In this document: in pieces, positions 1 to 8,652 of the stretch
Layout: each line of letters opens with the position of its first letter
Position numbering within the stretch: the stretch's first letter is position 1
Source of the DNA: an uncultured Prevotellaceae bacterium
GTDB taxonomy: Bacteria; Bacteroidota; Bacteroidia; Bacteroidales; Bacteroidaceae
Length of the DNA: 47,727 bases
Direction: 5' to 3'
NCBI GenBank assembly: GCA_900318555.1
Contig: ONKX01000016.1
Location: forward strand, 1-47,727
The notes under the pieces: model-generated
The model's database searches: none
What the model was told of the DNA's origin: nothing
What the model saw: only the letters and a program-made list of their open reading frames with translations
Program-made: the position numbers and the translations under genes

Positions 1-1
1 T

Positions 2-2731
2 GCGGGTATCATGGTACAGATACCCCACGAGTTTATTTTGTTACAGGGTATCCCCGTGCCCGAAAAGGGTAAGTACGGCACAGGTCTGGTTTTTCTGCCT
101 AAGGACGAGAAGGCCCAGCAGCAGATTCTGAGCGTGATGATTGAGGAGATTGAGCGCGAGGGCCTGCAGCTGATGCACCTGCGCACGGTGCCCACCAACC
201 CCGAGGTGCTGGGTGTGGCTGCCCGCGAGGTGGAACCCGACATTAAGCAGATATTTGTAACGGGCGTGTCGGAGGATAACGTGCCCGTGTTTGAGCGTAT
301 ATTATATAAGGTACGCAAGCGCATTGAGAACCGCATTGATGATGAGGACTTCTACTTGTGCTCGCTATCAAGCAAGAATATTATCTACAAGGGAATGCTT
401 ACCAGCGGACAGCTGCGTCGCTATTTCCCTGATCTTTCGAACGATTACTTTACGAGCGGACTGGCCTTGGTTCACTCGCGTTTCTCGACTAATACATTCC
501 CAAAATGGAAGCTGGCACAGCCTTTCCGTCTGCTGGCCCACAACGGTGAGATTAACACCATTCGTGGTAACCGCGGCTGGATGAAGGCAAGAGAGAGTGT
601 GCTGAGCAGCGAGGCGCTGGGCGATATCAAGGACTTGCGCCCGATTGTGCAGGACGGCATGAGCGACTCGGCCAGCTTGGACAACGTATTCGAGTTCCTG
701 ATGATGAGCGGACTCTCGTTGCCACAGGCCATGGCCATCCTGGTGCCCGAGAGCTTTAACGATAAGAACCCTATTTCAGAAGATTTGCCTTGGGACGGTC
801 CTGCCGCACTGCTGTTTAGCGATGGTCGCTACGCAGGCGGTATGTTGGACCGCAACGGTCTGCGCCCCAGCCGCTACACCATCACTAAGCAAGGTATGAT
901 GGTGGTAGCCTCTGAGGTTGGCGTGATGGACTTTGAGCCCGGCGATGTGGTATCGAAGGGACGCCTGCAGCCAGGTAAGATTCTGCTGATTGATACCCAG
1001 GAAGGCAAGATTTACTACGATGGCGAGATAAAGGAGAAGCTGGCCAAGGCCCATCCTTACCGCGAGTGGCTGGCCGAGAACCGCGTGCAGCTTGAGAAAC
1101 TGAAGAGCGGACGTAAGGTGGACAACGGCGTGAGCGACTTGCAGCAGAAGCTGGTTACCTTCGGATTCGGTCAGGAGGATATCGACAAGACCATTATCCC
1201 TATGGCCACAGCCGGACAGGAGCCTGTAGCTGCCATGGGTAACGACACCCCGCTGGCTGTCATTTCTGACCGTCCACAGGTGCTGTTCAACTACTTCCGT
1301 CAGCAGTTTGCGCAGGTGACGAACCCTGCCATCGACCCCATCCGCGAGGAACTCGTGATGAGTCTTACCGAATACATCGGTGCCGTAGGAACGAACATCC
1401 TGACGCCAGACGCATCGAACTGTAAGATGGTGCGCCTGCCACAACCAGTTTTAACCAACACACAACTTGATATACTTTGTAACATCCGCTACAAAGGCTT
1501 CAACACCAAGAAACTGCCTATGATCACCTCCCCCGGCCCCTCCGAAGGAGGGGAGCGGCTGCGCAATGCTCTTGACAAATTGTGCAAGGACGCGGAGGCG
1601 AGCGTGGATGAGGGCGTAAACTACATCATCCTAACTGACAAGGTTGAAATCACCCCTCCTTTGGAGGGGCAGGGGGGAGGTTTCTACATCCCATCTCTGT
1701 TGGCCGTTTCTGCCGTTCACCACTACCTGATAAGCGTAGGTAAGCGTGTGCAGACAGCCCTGATTGTTGAGAGCGGTGAGATTCGCGAGGTGATGCACGC
1801 AGCCCTGCTGCTGGGTTACGGTGCCAGCGCCCTGTGCCCATACATGACGTTTGCTGTGCTCGACGATCTGGTGAAGCATCACAAGATTCAGGAGGAGTAC
1901 GCCACCGCCGAGAAGAACTACATCAAGGCCGTGGACAAGGGTCTGAAGAAGATTATGAGTAAGATGGGTATCTCGACCATCCGCAGCTATCGCGGTGCCA
2001 AGATCTTTGAGAGCATCGGACTGAGCGAGGATCTGCTGCGCCGCTACTTCGGTACCGAGGTGAGCACCATTGGTGGTGTAGGTCTGAAGGAGATTGCCCG
2101 CGATGCCATCGCATTGCACGAGGCTGCCAAGGAGCAGACACTGCTGCAGAACCAGGGTCAGTTTGCATGGCGTAAGGATGGCATTAAGCACGCCTGGAAC
2201 CCAGAGACCATCGCCAAACTACAATTGGCTACCCGTCAGGGCAACTACGATAAGTTTAAGCAGTGGGCTAAGCTGGTAGATGAGAAGGAGAGTCCCATCT
2301 TTATCCGCGACTTCTTTGGATTTAAGAAGGCTGCTAAGCCAACGCCTATCGACGAGGTTGAAAGCGTTGAGAGCATCGTGAAGCATTTCGTAACAGGTGC
2401 CATGAGTTTCGGTGCCTTGAGCATCGAGGCCCACGAGGCACTGGCGCTGGCGATGAACAAGCTGGGCGCCCGCAGTAACACCGGTGAGGGTGGTGAGGAC
2501 AACGCCCGCTACCACTCGGAGGTGGATGGTGTAAGCCTGAGCTCGAAGACCAAGCAGATTGCCAGTGGACGCTTCGGCGTGACCGCCGAGTACCTGGTGA
2601 ATGCCGAGGAGATACAGATTAAGGTGGCACAAGGAGCAAAACCTGGTGAGGGCGGACAGCTGCCTGGCTTTAAGGTTAACGAGATTATCGCCAAGACACC
2701 AAGCAGATTGCCAGTGGACGTTTCGGTGTAA
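2..2731 (+). CDS. gltB: Glutamate synthase (GOGAT) large subunit, first part; 5' partial and frameshifted
   Basis: GltB moves the glutamine amide to 2-oxoglutarate to make two glutamates. The open frame already runs at base 2, reading AGIMVQIPHEF, which is internal to the class II amidotransferase domain. Roughly the first 65-70 residues, with the catalytic N-terminal Cys, therefore lie upstream of the window. Then come the rest of the amidotransferase domain, the central domain, and the start of the FMN-binding synthase domain (SFGALSIEAHEAL, then SNTGEGGED). The frame ends early at 2731 because of a 149-bp tandem duplication. Taking out one copy joins this frame to the next segment and gives about 1430 residues, which with the missing N-terminus fits the usual ~1500. 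Two loops are encoded by GC-rich inverted repeats near 1525 and 1651. Identity is certain; the break is probably an assembly effect. Confidence 0.93.
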   Translation, partial: AGIMVQIPHEFILLQGIPVPEKGKYGTGLVFLPKDEKAQQQILSVMIEEIEREGLQLMHLRTVPTNPEVLGVAAREVEPDIKQIFVTGVSEDNVPVFERILYKVRKRIENRIDDEDFYLCSLSSKNIIYKGMLTSGQLRRYFPDLSNDYFTSGLALVHSRFSTNTFPKWKLAQPFRLLAHNGEINTIRGNRGWMKARESVLSSEALGDIKDLRPIVQDGMSDSASLDNVFEFLMMSGLSLPQAMAILVPESFNDKNPISEDLPWDGPAALLFSDGRYAGGMLDRNGLRPSRYTITKQGMMVVASEVGVMDFEPGDVVSKGRLQPGKILLIDTQEGKIYYDGEIKEKLAKAHPYREWLAENRVQLEKLKSGRKVDNGVSDLQQKLVTFGFGQEDIDKTIIPMATAGQEPVAAMGNDTPLAVISDRPQVLFNYFRQQFAQVTNPAIDPIREELVMSLTEYIGAVGTNILTPDASNCKMVRLPQPVLTNTQLDILCNIRYKGFNTKKLPMITSPGPSEGGERLRNALDKLCKDAEASVDEGVNYIILTDKVEITPPLEGQGGGFYIPSLLAVSAVHHYLISVGKRVQTALIVESGEIREVMHAALLLGYGASALCPYMTFAVLDDLVKHHKIQEEYATAEKNYIKAVDKGLKKIMSKMGISTIRSYRGAKIFESIGLSEDLLRRYFGTEVSTIGGVGLKEIARDAIALHEAAKEQTLLQNQGQFAWRKDGIKHAWNPETIAKLQLATRQGNYDKFKQWAKLVDEKESPIFIRDFFGFKKAAKPTPIDEVESVESIVKHFVTGAMSFGALSIEAHEALALAMNKLGARSNTGEGGEDNARYHSEVDGVSLSSKTKQIASGRFGVTAEYLVNAEEIQIKVAQGAKPGEGGQLPGFKVNEIIAKTPSRLPVDVSV
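1525..1680. repeat. Pair of inverted GC-rich repeat elements within gltB
   Basis: Two ~30-bp elements lie in opposite orientation, 1525-1554 and 1651-1680. Each has a CCCCTCC/GGAGGGG hairpin core and a run of G or C to one side. The first is nearly the reverse complement of the second. Both are read through in frame, as TSPGPSEGGER and as TPPLEGQGGGF, in places where recalled GltB homologues have ordinary short loops. They look like a mobile REP-type intergenic element that has settled in protein loops. Confidence 0.65.
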
Positions 2732-2846
2732 CCGCCGAGTACCTGGTGAATGCCGAGGAGATACAGATTAAGGTGGCACAAGGAGCAAAGCCTGGTGAGG
2801 GCGGACAGCTGCCTGGCTTTAAGGTTAACGAGATTATTGCCAAGAC
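2552..2846 (+). repeat. 149-bp imperfect tandem duplication inside gltB
   Basis: Bases 2552-2697 recur at 2701-2846 with a period of 149, which is not a multiple of three and so breaks the frame. I count five mismatches between the copies. All are at third codon positions and all are synonymous (CGC/CGT, GGC/GGT, GTG/GTA, AAA/AAG, ATC/ATT). Purely synonymous divergence fits two strain haplotypes of one gene stitched end to end better than a duplication within one cell. Deleting one period restores gltB. Confidence 0.92.
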
Positions 2847-4443
2847 GCGTAACGCCATCCCCGGTATCTCGCTCATCTCGCCTCCACCTCATCACGATAT
2901 CTACAGTATCGAGGATCTGGCACAGCTCATCTTCGACCTGAAGAATATCAACCCCACAGCTGCCGTAAGCGTAAAGCTGGTAGCCGAGAGTGGCGTGGGA
3001 ACCATTGCCGCTGGTGTAGCTAAGGCCAAGGCCGACCTGATAGTAATCAGTGGTGCCGAAGGTGGTACCGGTGCTTCTCCTGCTTCAAGTATGCGATTCG
3101 CAGGTATCTCGCCAGAAATTGGTCTTGCCGAGACCCAGCAGACGCTGGTAATGAACGGTCTAAGAAACCAGGTGCGCCTGCAAACCGACGGTCAGCTGAA
3201 GACCGCCAAGGACGTGATAATCATGGCGATGCTTGGTGCCGACGAGTTCTCGTTTGGTACACTGCCACTGATTGTGCTGGGTTGTGTGATGATGCGTAAG
3301 TGTAATACCAATACCTGTCCTATGGGTGTAGCCACCCAGAACCCCGAGCTGAGGAAACACTTCGAGGGACGTGCTGAGTACGTGGTGAACTTCTTCACCT
3401 TCCTGGCCGAGCAGGTTCGCGAATACCTCAGTGAGATTGGTGTTCAAAGCCTGAAAGAGATTATTGGTCACACAGAACTCATCGATGTTGATACTACCAA
3501 CGCTACAGATAAGCAGAAGACCATCGACTTCGCCCGTCTGCTGCACAAGCCTGAGACAGACAAAGCTCTCTATTGGGATCGCGGTGCATTCACAAAGGTT
3601 AGCGGTGTAAAGGACGAGGAGATTATCAAAGCTGCTCAAAAAGCAATAGAAGACGGCGAGGAGGTGACGCTCGACTACGCTATCAAGAATACCGACCGCG
3701 CCGTAGGTACCATGCTAAGTGGTGTGATTGCCCAGAAATACGGCGAGGAGGGACTGCCCGACGGAACGATTAAGATTAAGTTCAAAGGCAGCGCAGGTCA
3801 GAGTTTCGGAGCGTTTGCGGTGAAGGGACTCGACATCCGCCTCGAGGGCGAGACCAACGACTACTTCGGTAAGGGTCTTAGCGGTGGACGCATCTCTATT
3901 CTGCCTCCTGCCCGTCGCAGCGACGACTTCAAAGCTGAAGAAAATATCATAGCTGGTAACACAGGCCTCTACGGTGCTACCTCTGGCGAACTCTACATCA
4001 ATGGTAAGGTGGGCGAACGCTTCGGAGTGCGTAACTCGGGTGCTATCGCCGTTATCGAGGGTGCAGGTGACCACTGCTGCGAGTACATGACTGGCGGTCG
4101 CGTGGTCGTACTGGGCAAGACGGGCCGTAACTTTGCCGCAGGTATGAGTGGCGGTGTGGCTTACGTCTATGACCCTGACCATACCTTCGACTACTTCTGT
4201 AATATGGATATGGTGGAGCTCTCACTGGTTGAGGATTCTGTTTCGCGCAAGGAACTGCTCGAACTCATCCGTCAGCACTATCTACACACGGGTTCAGCCC
4301 TTGCAGGTCGCATGCTCGACGACTGGCACCGCTACATCGAGGACTTCATTCAGGTAGTACCTATCGAGTACAAACGCGTGCTCGAAGAAGAGAAGATGGC
4401 ACGTCTGCACGAGAAGATTGCCGACATCCAGAGAGACTATTAA
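2746..4443 (+). CDS. gltB: Glutamate synthase large subunit, second part (FMN/Fe-S and C-terminal domains)
   Basis: This is the continuation of gltB in the frame shifted by the duplication; it is not a separate gene, and the ATG at 2746 is not a real start. It carries the rest of the FMN synthase domain (ISPPPHHDIYSIEDLAQL, then GAEGGTGASPASS). The 3Fe-4S cysteines are in GCVMMRKCNTNTCPMGVATQ. The C-terminal glycine-rich beta-helix domain is complete (KGLSGGRISI, GNTGLYGATSGELYING, GRNFAAGMSGG). The protein ends in a normal charged tail. gltD follows after 36 bp, as in most gltBD operons. The spacer is a 7-nt repeat array. The enzyme is cytoplasmic and forms a complex with GltD, which supplies electrons from NAD(P)H. 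Confidence 0.93.
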   Translation: MNAEEIQIKVAQGAKPGEGGQLPGFKVNEIIAKTRNAIPGISLISPPPHHDIYSIEDLAQLIFDLKNINPTAAVSVKLVAESGVGTIAAGVAKAKADLIVISGAEGGTGASPASSMRFAGISPEIGLAETQQTLVMNGLRNQVRLQTDGQLKTAKDVIIMAMLGADEFSFGTLPLIVLGCVMMRKCNTNTCPMGVATQNPELRKHFEGRAEYVVNFFTFLAEQVREYLSEIGVQSLKEIIGHTELIDVDTTNATDKQKTIDFARLLHKPETDKALYWDRGAFTKVSGVKDEEIIKAAQKAIEDGEEVTLDYAIKNTDRAVGTMLSGVIAQKYGEEGLPDGTIKIKFKGSAGQSFGAFAVKGLDIRLEGETNDYFGKGLSGGRISILPPARRSDDFKAEENIIAGNTGLYGATSGELYINGKVGERFGVRNSGAIAVIEGAGDHCCEYMTGGRVVVLGKTGRNFAAGMSGGVAYVYDPDHTFDYFCNMDMVELSLVEDSVSRKELLELIRQHYLHTGSALAGRMLDDWHRYIEDFIQVVPIEYKRVLEEEKMARLHEKIADIQRDY

Positions 4444-4446
4444 TTA

Positions 4447-4474
4447 TCAATTGTCAATTATCAATTATCAATTG
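4447..4474 (+). repeat. Heptanucleotide array in the gltB-gltD spacer
   Basis: Four tandem 7-nt units alternate between TCAATTG and TCAATTA. They fill nearly the whole gap between the gltB stop and the gltD start. The same 7-nt period with other consensus sequences appears near 6531, 14143, 14253 and 31062. Confidence 0.8.
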
Positions 4475-4479
4475 TTATC

Positions 4480-5807
4480 ATGGGAAATCCAAAAGCATTT
4501 TTAGAGATACACCGCCAAGAGGCGGGTTACCGTCCGATTCACGATAGAATCCACGACTTTGGCGAGGTAGAGCAGACGAGGCAAGCCGCTGTATGGATTG
4601 CGGCGTGCCCTTCTGCCATTGGGCTTGTCCGCTGGGCAACAAAGCACCAGAGTGGAACGACGCACTTTACAAAGGCGACTTTGAGTTGGCCTACCGCCTG
4701 CTCAACAGTACCAACCCCTTCCCTGAGTTCACTGGTCGTATTTGTCCTGCACTGTGCGAGAAGGCTTGCGTGCTCAACCGTTTCAACCACGAGCCCACCA
4801 CCAACCGCGAGGACGAGGCTGCCATCACCGAGATGGCTTTTCAGGAGGGCTTTATCACTCCTCGTACAGACATCGTTCGCAATGGTAAGAAGGTGGCTGT
4901 TATTGGTGCTGGTCCTGCCGGTCTGGCTGCAGCTAACGACCTGAACCATATGGGCTACACCGTCACCGTGTTTGAGAAAAACGAAGCTGCAGGTGGATTG
5001 CTGCGATATGGTATCCCCAACTTCAAACTCAATAAGGCCGTCATCGACCGTCGTATCGCCCTGCTGGAGCAGGAGGGCATCGAGTTCAAGTACGGCGCAG
5101 CCATTAATCTAGATAGTCTAGAAAATCTAGAGCAATTCTCCGCTGTCGTCATCGCCACCGGCACCCCTGTGGCTCGCGACCTCAAGGCCCCTGGTCGTGA
5201 ACTCAAGGGCGTACACTTCGCCCTCGAAATGCTGTCGCAGCAGAACCGTGTGTTGGCCGGTATGGAGTTCTCCAAGGATGAACGCGTCACCGCCAAGGGT
5301 AAGGATGTGCTCGTCATCGGTGGTGGCGACACGGGTTCTGACTGTATCGGAACTGCCCATCGTCAGGGATGTAAGAGCGTTACACAGATTGAGATTATGC
5401 CTAAACCTGTCGAGGGGCCAGAGGATCCTCAGAACCCTTGGCCCGAGTGGCCTCGCACCCTGAAGACTACATCCAGTCATGAGGAGGGTTGCACACGCCG
5501 TTGGAATATCAACACCCTGGAGTTCTTGGGCGAGAACGGCAAGCTAACAGGCGTAAAGGTCCAAGAGATAGATTGGAAGCCAAACCCCGAGGGCGGTCGT
5601 CCCATCATGGTAGAAAAGGGCAAACCCGAAATCATCAAGACCGAACTGGTACTGTTGGCCATGGGATTCCTCAAACCAGAACACCCAGAATACCCCAAGA
5701 ATGTATTCGTCTGCGGCGATGCGGCCAATGGCGCATCACTGGTGGTTCGCGCGATGGCTAGCGGCAAACAGACAGCCGCAAAGGTAGCCGCTTATCTCGG
5801 GCATTAG
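4480..5807 (+). CDS. gltD: Glutamate synthase small subunit, frameshifted
   Basis: GltD is the NAD(P)H-oxidising flavoprotein subunit of GOGAT. The start at 4480 (MGNPKAFLEIHRQEAGYRP) is standard for Bacteroidetes. The frame breaks near 4577, right after DFGEVEQT, and resumes as EASRCMDCGVPFCH in another frame that runs to 5807. Recalled homologues have about eight or nine more residues here (LN..DRR..). A loss of about 25 nt fits both the missing residues and the frame change. Downstream everything is intact: Fe-S cysteines (CMDCGVPFCHWAC, CPALCEKAC), the FAD motif GAGPAGLAAA, the NAD(P)H motif GGGDTGSDC, and a C-terminal CGDAANGASLVVRAMASG segment. It may be a real inactivating deletion or an assembly error like the one in gltB. 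Confidence 0.9.
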
Positions 5808-5832
5808 TTAGAATCATCACGCATAAAGCTAT

Positions 5833-5877
5833 AATAATCCCTGATTTCCGTACGGATTTCAGGGATTATTGTTTTTT
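5833..5877 (+). terminator. Intrinsic terminator of gltBD
   Basis: A long inverted repeat (AATAATCCCTGA pairing with TCAGGGATTATT, with TCCGTACGGA in the loop) is followed by GTTTTTT, 26 bp after the gltD stop. It ends the gltBD transcript and separates it from the regulatory region of glnB. Confidence 0.85.
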
Positions 5878-5968
5878 GGCAAAAGTCAAGAGATGACGTG
5901 CTAGCAAATCCTCCTTTTGATATATGTCAAGTATATGTGTACGCACACACCAGAAATACAAATGACAA

Positions 5969-6118
5969 TTTGTAACGAAATGATGGCATTTCGATGCAAA
6001 GTGTAACAAAATGGAAGGAAAGAAGCATTGGTTGTTTACAAAATGTCAGATTCTTGAAGATTTAACAATCAAAATGGAAGTATTATTACTAATTTCATGC
6101 CAAAATGTCGTAACTTTG
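5969..6118 (+). promoter_or_regulatory. Iteron-type promoter of glnB-amt
   Basis: Five AAATG-centred sites, AAATG starting at 5978, 6009, 6041, 6072 and 6103, sit 31, 32, 31 and 31 bp apart, about three helical turns. The clearest sites read TGTAACGAAATG, TGTAACAAAATG and TTTACAAAATG. The last lies 8 bp before TAACTTTG (6111-6118), a good Bacteroidetes -7 box, and I see no clear -33 TTTG. The same layout precedes the second amt gene (8653-8803). I infer binding of an activator that works in phase along the helix, probably nitrogen-responsive; its identity is unknown. Confidence 0.7.
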
Positions 6119-6186
6119 CATCACGAAACTAACAAAGTGTTAGCCCGAATAAAACGGGTAAGTATTAATTAATAAGGTAAAAAGGT

Positions 6187-6534
6187 ATGAAAAAGATTGA
6201 AGCAATTATCAGGAAGACCAAGTTTGAAGAGGTCAAGGAGGCTTTGCTCTCGTCGGACATCGACTGGTTTGAGTACCATAACGTACACGGCATCGGACAG
6301 AGCCGTCAGGAAAGGGTCTATCGTGGCGTGCAGTATTCTACGGACGTGATTGAGCGTGTGGCACTGACCATCGTTTGTCGCGATCCGCTGGTGGAACCGA
6401 CAGTGAAGGTGATACTAAAAACGGCCCATACGGGTGAGGTCGGCGACGGTCGTATCTTCGTGAGCGACATGATCGACACCTGGAGTATCCGCACAGGCGA
6501 ACACGGTGACACCGTACTTAAGGATAAGAAGTGA
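6187..6534 (+). CDS. glnB: P-II family nitrogen regulatory protein
   Basis: This is a 115-residue cytoplasmic PII trimer subunit that senses 2-oxoglutarate and ATP/ADP and gates partners such as Amt. The T-loop is present with Tyr50 in VYRGVQY, equivalent to the uridylylated Tyr51 of enteric GlnB. The C-terminal signature TGEVGDGRIFV is complete. The T-loop differs from the enteric sequence (GIGQSRQER), as is common in Bacteroidetes, so uridylylation cannot be assumed. It lies 56 bp upstream of an amt gene, the usual glnK-amt pairing. It is the first gene after the iteron promoter. Whether it should be called glnB or glnK is not decided by the sequence. Confidence 0.93.
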   Translation: MKKIEAIIRKTKFEEVKEALLSSDIDWFEYHNVHGIGQSRQERVYRGVQYSTDVIERVALTIVCRDPLVEPTVKVILKTAHTGEVGDGRIFVSDMIDTWSIRTGEHGDTVLKDKK

Positions 6535-6558
6535 ACTGTGATTAGTGATTAGTGAATA
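6531..6558 (+). repeat. Heptanucleotide array in the glnB-amt spacer
   Basis: Four 7-nt units of the GTGATTA type (GTGAACT, GTGATTA twice, GTGAATA) begin at the glnB stop codon and lead into the amt spacer. They have the same period as the array between gltB and gltD, with a different consensus. Confidence 0.7.
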
Positions 6559-6590
6559 ATTAGGATAACAAACACAAAAACTTTTAGGAT

Positions 6591-7754
6591 ATGAACGAAA
6601 TTGGATTATCACTCGATACTGTATGGATGCTATTGGCAGCCATGTTGGTTTTCTGAACATCCTGATGAAGAACTTTGTCGACTTTATGTTTGGCTCGTTG
6701 CTGTTCTTCTTCCTCGGCTTCGGCTTTATGTTTGGTGGTGATGTGCTCGGTGGTTTCATCGGCGCACCCAACTGGGGCAACCTGAGTTTCTACGAGAGCG
6801 ACCTGCCTGTTGAGGGATTCTTGATTTTCGAGACCGTATTCTGTGCCACTTCGGCCACCATCGTGAGTGGTGCGATGGCTGAGCGCACGAAGTTCTCGAT
6901 GTACCTGATTTACAGTGCTGTCATCTCGCTGATTATCTACCCCGTTGAGGGGCATTGGACTTGGGGCGGCGGCTGGCTCTGCAACGATGCTGCCGATGGC
7001 TTTATGATGACCACTTTTGGCGATGTGTTCCACGATTTTGCTGGCTCTGCCATCGTGCATAGCGTGGGTGGTGTACTGGCCCTGATTGGTGCACTGGCAC
7101 TGGGTCCCCGTATCGGTAAGTATGACAAGAACGGCAAGAGCCGCGCTATTCCTGGTCACAACCTGACGATGGCCGCTCTGGGTGTGTTTATCCTCTGGCT
7201 GGGATGGTTTGGTTTCAACCCAGGTTCGCAGTTGGCTGCCAGCGGTGAAGTGAACCGTATCGCGATCTCTCACGTGTTCCTGACAACGAACCTCGCAGCT
7301 GCTGCCGGTGGTGTGGCCACAATGTTCCTCACCTATATCAAGTACGGCAAGCCCTCACTCTCTCTGACGCTCAACGGTGTGCTGGCAGGTCTCGTGGGTA
7401 TCACGGCTGGCTGTGACCTCGTATCGCCAGTAGGTGCTGTGATCATCGGTCTCGTCTGTGGTATCGTACTGGTCTATGCCATCGAGTTTATCGACCACGT
7501 GCTGCACATCGACGATCCTGTGGGTGCCAGCTCTGTACACGGTGTCTGCGGTTTCGAACGGTGCGTTCTACGGTCACGGCTTTGGATTCTTCGCTGCTGA
7601 ATTGTTCGGCGTCGTGGTGATCGACCTCTGGGCTGCTGCATGCGGATTCGCCCTGTTCTATGGCATCAAGAAGGTACACGGCCTGCGTGTCGGTAAGCGC
7701 GTTGAGGAAGAAGGTCTCGACATTTACGAGCACGGAGAAGCTTGTTACAACTAG
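6591..7754 (+). CDS. amt: Ammonium transporter Amt (first), broken by two small deletions
   Basis: This is an Amt/MEP channel for NH4+/NH3 in the inner membrane. The true start is 6591 (MNEIGLSLDTVWMLLAAML), but that frame stops at 6654-6656. The protein continues in another frame from NILMKNFVDFMFGS, then breaks again near 7551 after SSVHGVCG and resumes as SNGAFYGHGF to 7754. Against recalled homologues about 20 residues are missing at the first site (the MQ.GF..VE.GF.R.KN segment, ~58 nt) and about 10 at the second (~29 nt). Both sizes fit the observed frame shifts, and together they restore the original frame. The twin pore histidines survive (AIVHSVGG, SVHGVCG). As written the gene cannot make a working channel. 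Assembly error is a serious alternative. Confidence 0.88.
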
Positions 7755-7767
7755 TATTTATTAACAA

Positions 7768-7837
7768 CCACAGATTACGCAGATTACACAGATTATCTGA
7801 TTTGGAGCCAAATCTGTGAAATCTGAGAAGTCTGTGG
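7768..7837. repeat. Imperfect inverted repeat built from CAGATTAC-type units
   Basis: Direct CAGATTAC/CACAGATT units on the left pair with AATCTGTG/TCTGTGG on the right across a short loop (arms 7768-7794 and 7811-7837). It could form a long hairpin in the amt to beta-barrel spacer. It has no T-run, so I see it as an interspersed repeat rather than a terminator. Confidence 0.65.
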
Positions 7838-7855
7838 TAGAAAAAAGAAAAGAGT

Positions 7856-8581
7856 ATGAAAAAGATTGTTTTATTAGCAATGGGAATGGTCATGGGAATG
7901 ACCGCCTTTGCACAAGACGATGGTGAGTACCGTTCGTCTGAGATTGAAACGACGATTAGTGGAGATATCGTAAGTAGTTATATCTGGCGTGGCCAGGATC
8001 TGGGAAGCGCTGCCGTTCAGCCGACACTCGGCGTGGGATACAAAGGACTCTCATTGTCCGCCTGGGGTAGTTACGGCATTGCCAACCCAGCCGACACGAA
8101 GGAGTTCGACCTGACACTCGCCTATTCGGTTGGTGGATTTAATATCGGCATCACGGACTATTGGTTCAATGCCGGTCAAGACCCAGAGGCACGCTATTTC
8201 AAGTACGATGCCCACGGAACGAACCACGTGTTTGAGGCCACCATCGGCTACGACTTCGGACTAGCCTCGTTGCAGTGGTACACGAACATTGCCGGCAACG
8301 ACGGGCTGAACAAGGACGGCAAGCGGGCTTACAGCAGTTATGTTGAGGCGAATGTCCCATTCAAACTTGCCACAGTCGACTGGACTGCCACGGCCGGTGC
8401 CGTCCCATTTGCCACAGATTTCTATGGTACGACGGGCTTTGCCGTTACCAACGTCGCACTGAAAGCGACAAAGGAGATCAAAGTGACTGACTCGTTCTCC
8501 ATCCCCATCTTCGGACAGGTGGTGGGCAACCCCTGTTCACAAAAGGCTTACCTGGTTCTTGGGTTTACGCTGCAGCCCTAA
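7856..8581 (+). CDS. Outer-membrane beta-barrel protein (TorF/Gcw_chp-like), next to amt
   Basis: This is a 241-residue protein with a signal peptide (MKKIVLLAMGMVMGMTAFAQ) followed by alternating beta-strand sequence. An early SSYIWRGQDLGSAAVQPTLGVGY segment resembles the TorF/Gcw_chp (TIGR02001) putative porin family, and the protein ends in an aromatic-containing strand (YLVLGFTL). It lies between the two amt genes and is followed by its own terminator, so it is probably made with glnB-amt. A small outer-membrane channel for ammonium or amines would fit the context. That role is an inference; the sequence shows only an exported barrel. Confidence 0.7.
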   Translation: MKKIVLLAMGMVMGMTAFAQDDGEYRSSEIETTISGDIVSSYIWRGQDLGSAAVQPTLGVGYKGLSLSAWGSYGIANPADTKEFDLTLAYSVGGFNIGITDYWFNAGQDPEARYFKYDAHGTNHVFEATIGYDFGLASLQWYTNIAGNDGLNKDGKRAYSSYVEANVPFKLATVDWTATAGAVPFATDFYGTTGFAVTNVALKATKEIKVTDSFSIPIFGQVVGNPCSQKAYLVLGFTLQP

Positions 8582-8597
8582 TCTTTTCCAGGCACGC

Positions 8598-8638
8598 GTC
8601 CCCTCTTTCTTGCTGCAAGGAAGAGGGGAACTTTTTTT
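8598..8638 (+). terminator. Intrinsic terminator after the beta-barrel gene
   Basis: The arms CCCCTCTT and AAGAGGGG, extended by CTTG/CAAG, are followed by CTTTTTTT 17 bp after the stop codon. It closes the glnB-amt-barrel transcript just before the second iteron promoter. Confidence 0.9.
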
Positions 8639-8652
8639 GTAGATTTTGACGA

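Noticed and set aside
776-1444. A 222-codon - strand frame opposite gltB
   Set aside because: It is a long antisense shadow in GC-rich coding sequence, with no recognisable domain, and the + strand is clearly GltB.
2746-2941. ATG at 2746 as a genuine start of a separate protein
   Set aside because: The codons around it repeat 2597 onward and are internal to GltB. The apparent start exists only because of the 149-bp duplication.
4447-4474. Short tandem repeats as a CRISPR array
   Set aside because: Units are 7 nt without spacers and no cas genes are near. The same holds for the other arrays.
5969-6118. Riboswitch or sigma-54 promoter upstream of glnB
   Set aside because: No GG-N10-GC sigma-54 pattern and no conserved riboswitch fold were seen. 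Repeated sites with a TAnnTTTG box explain the region better.
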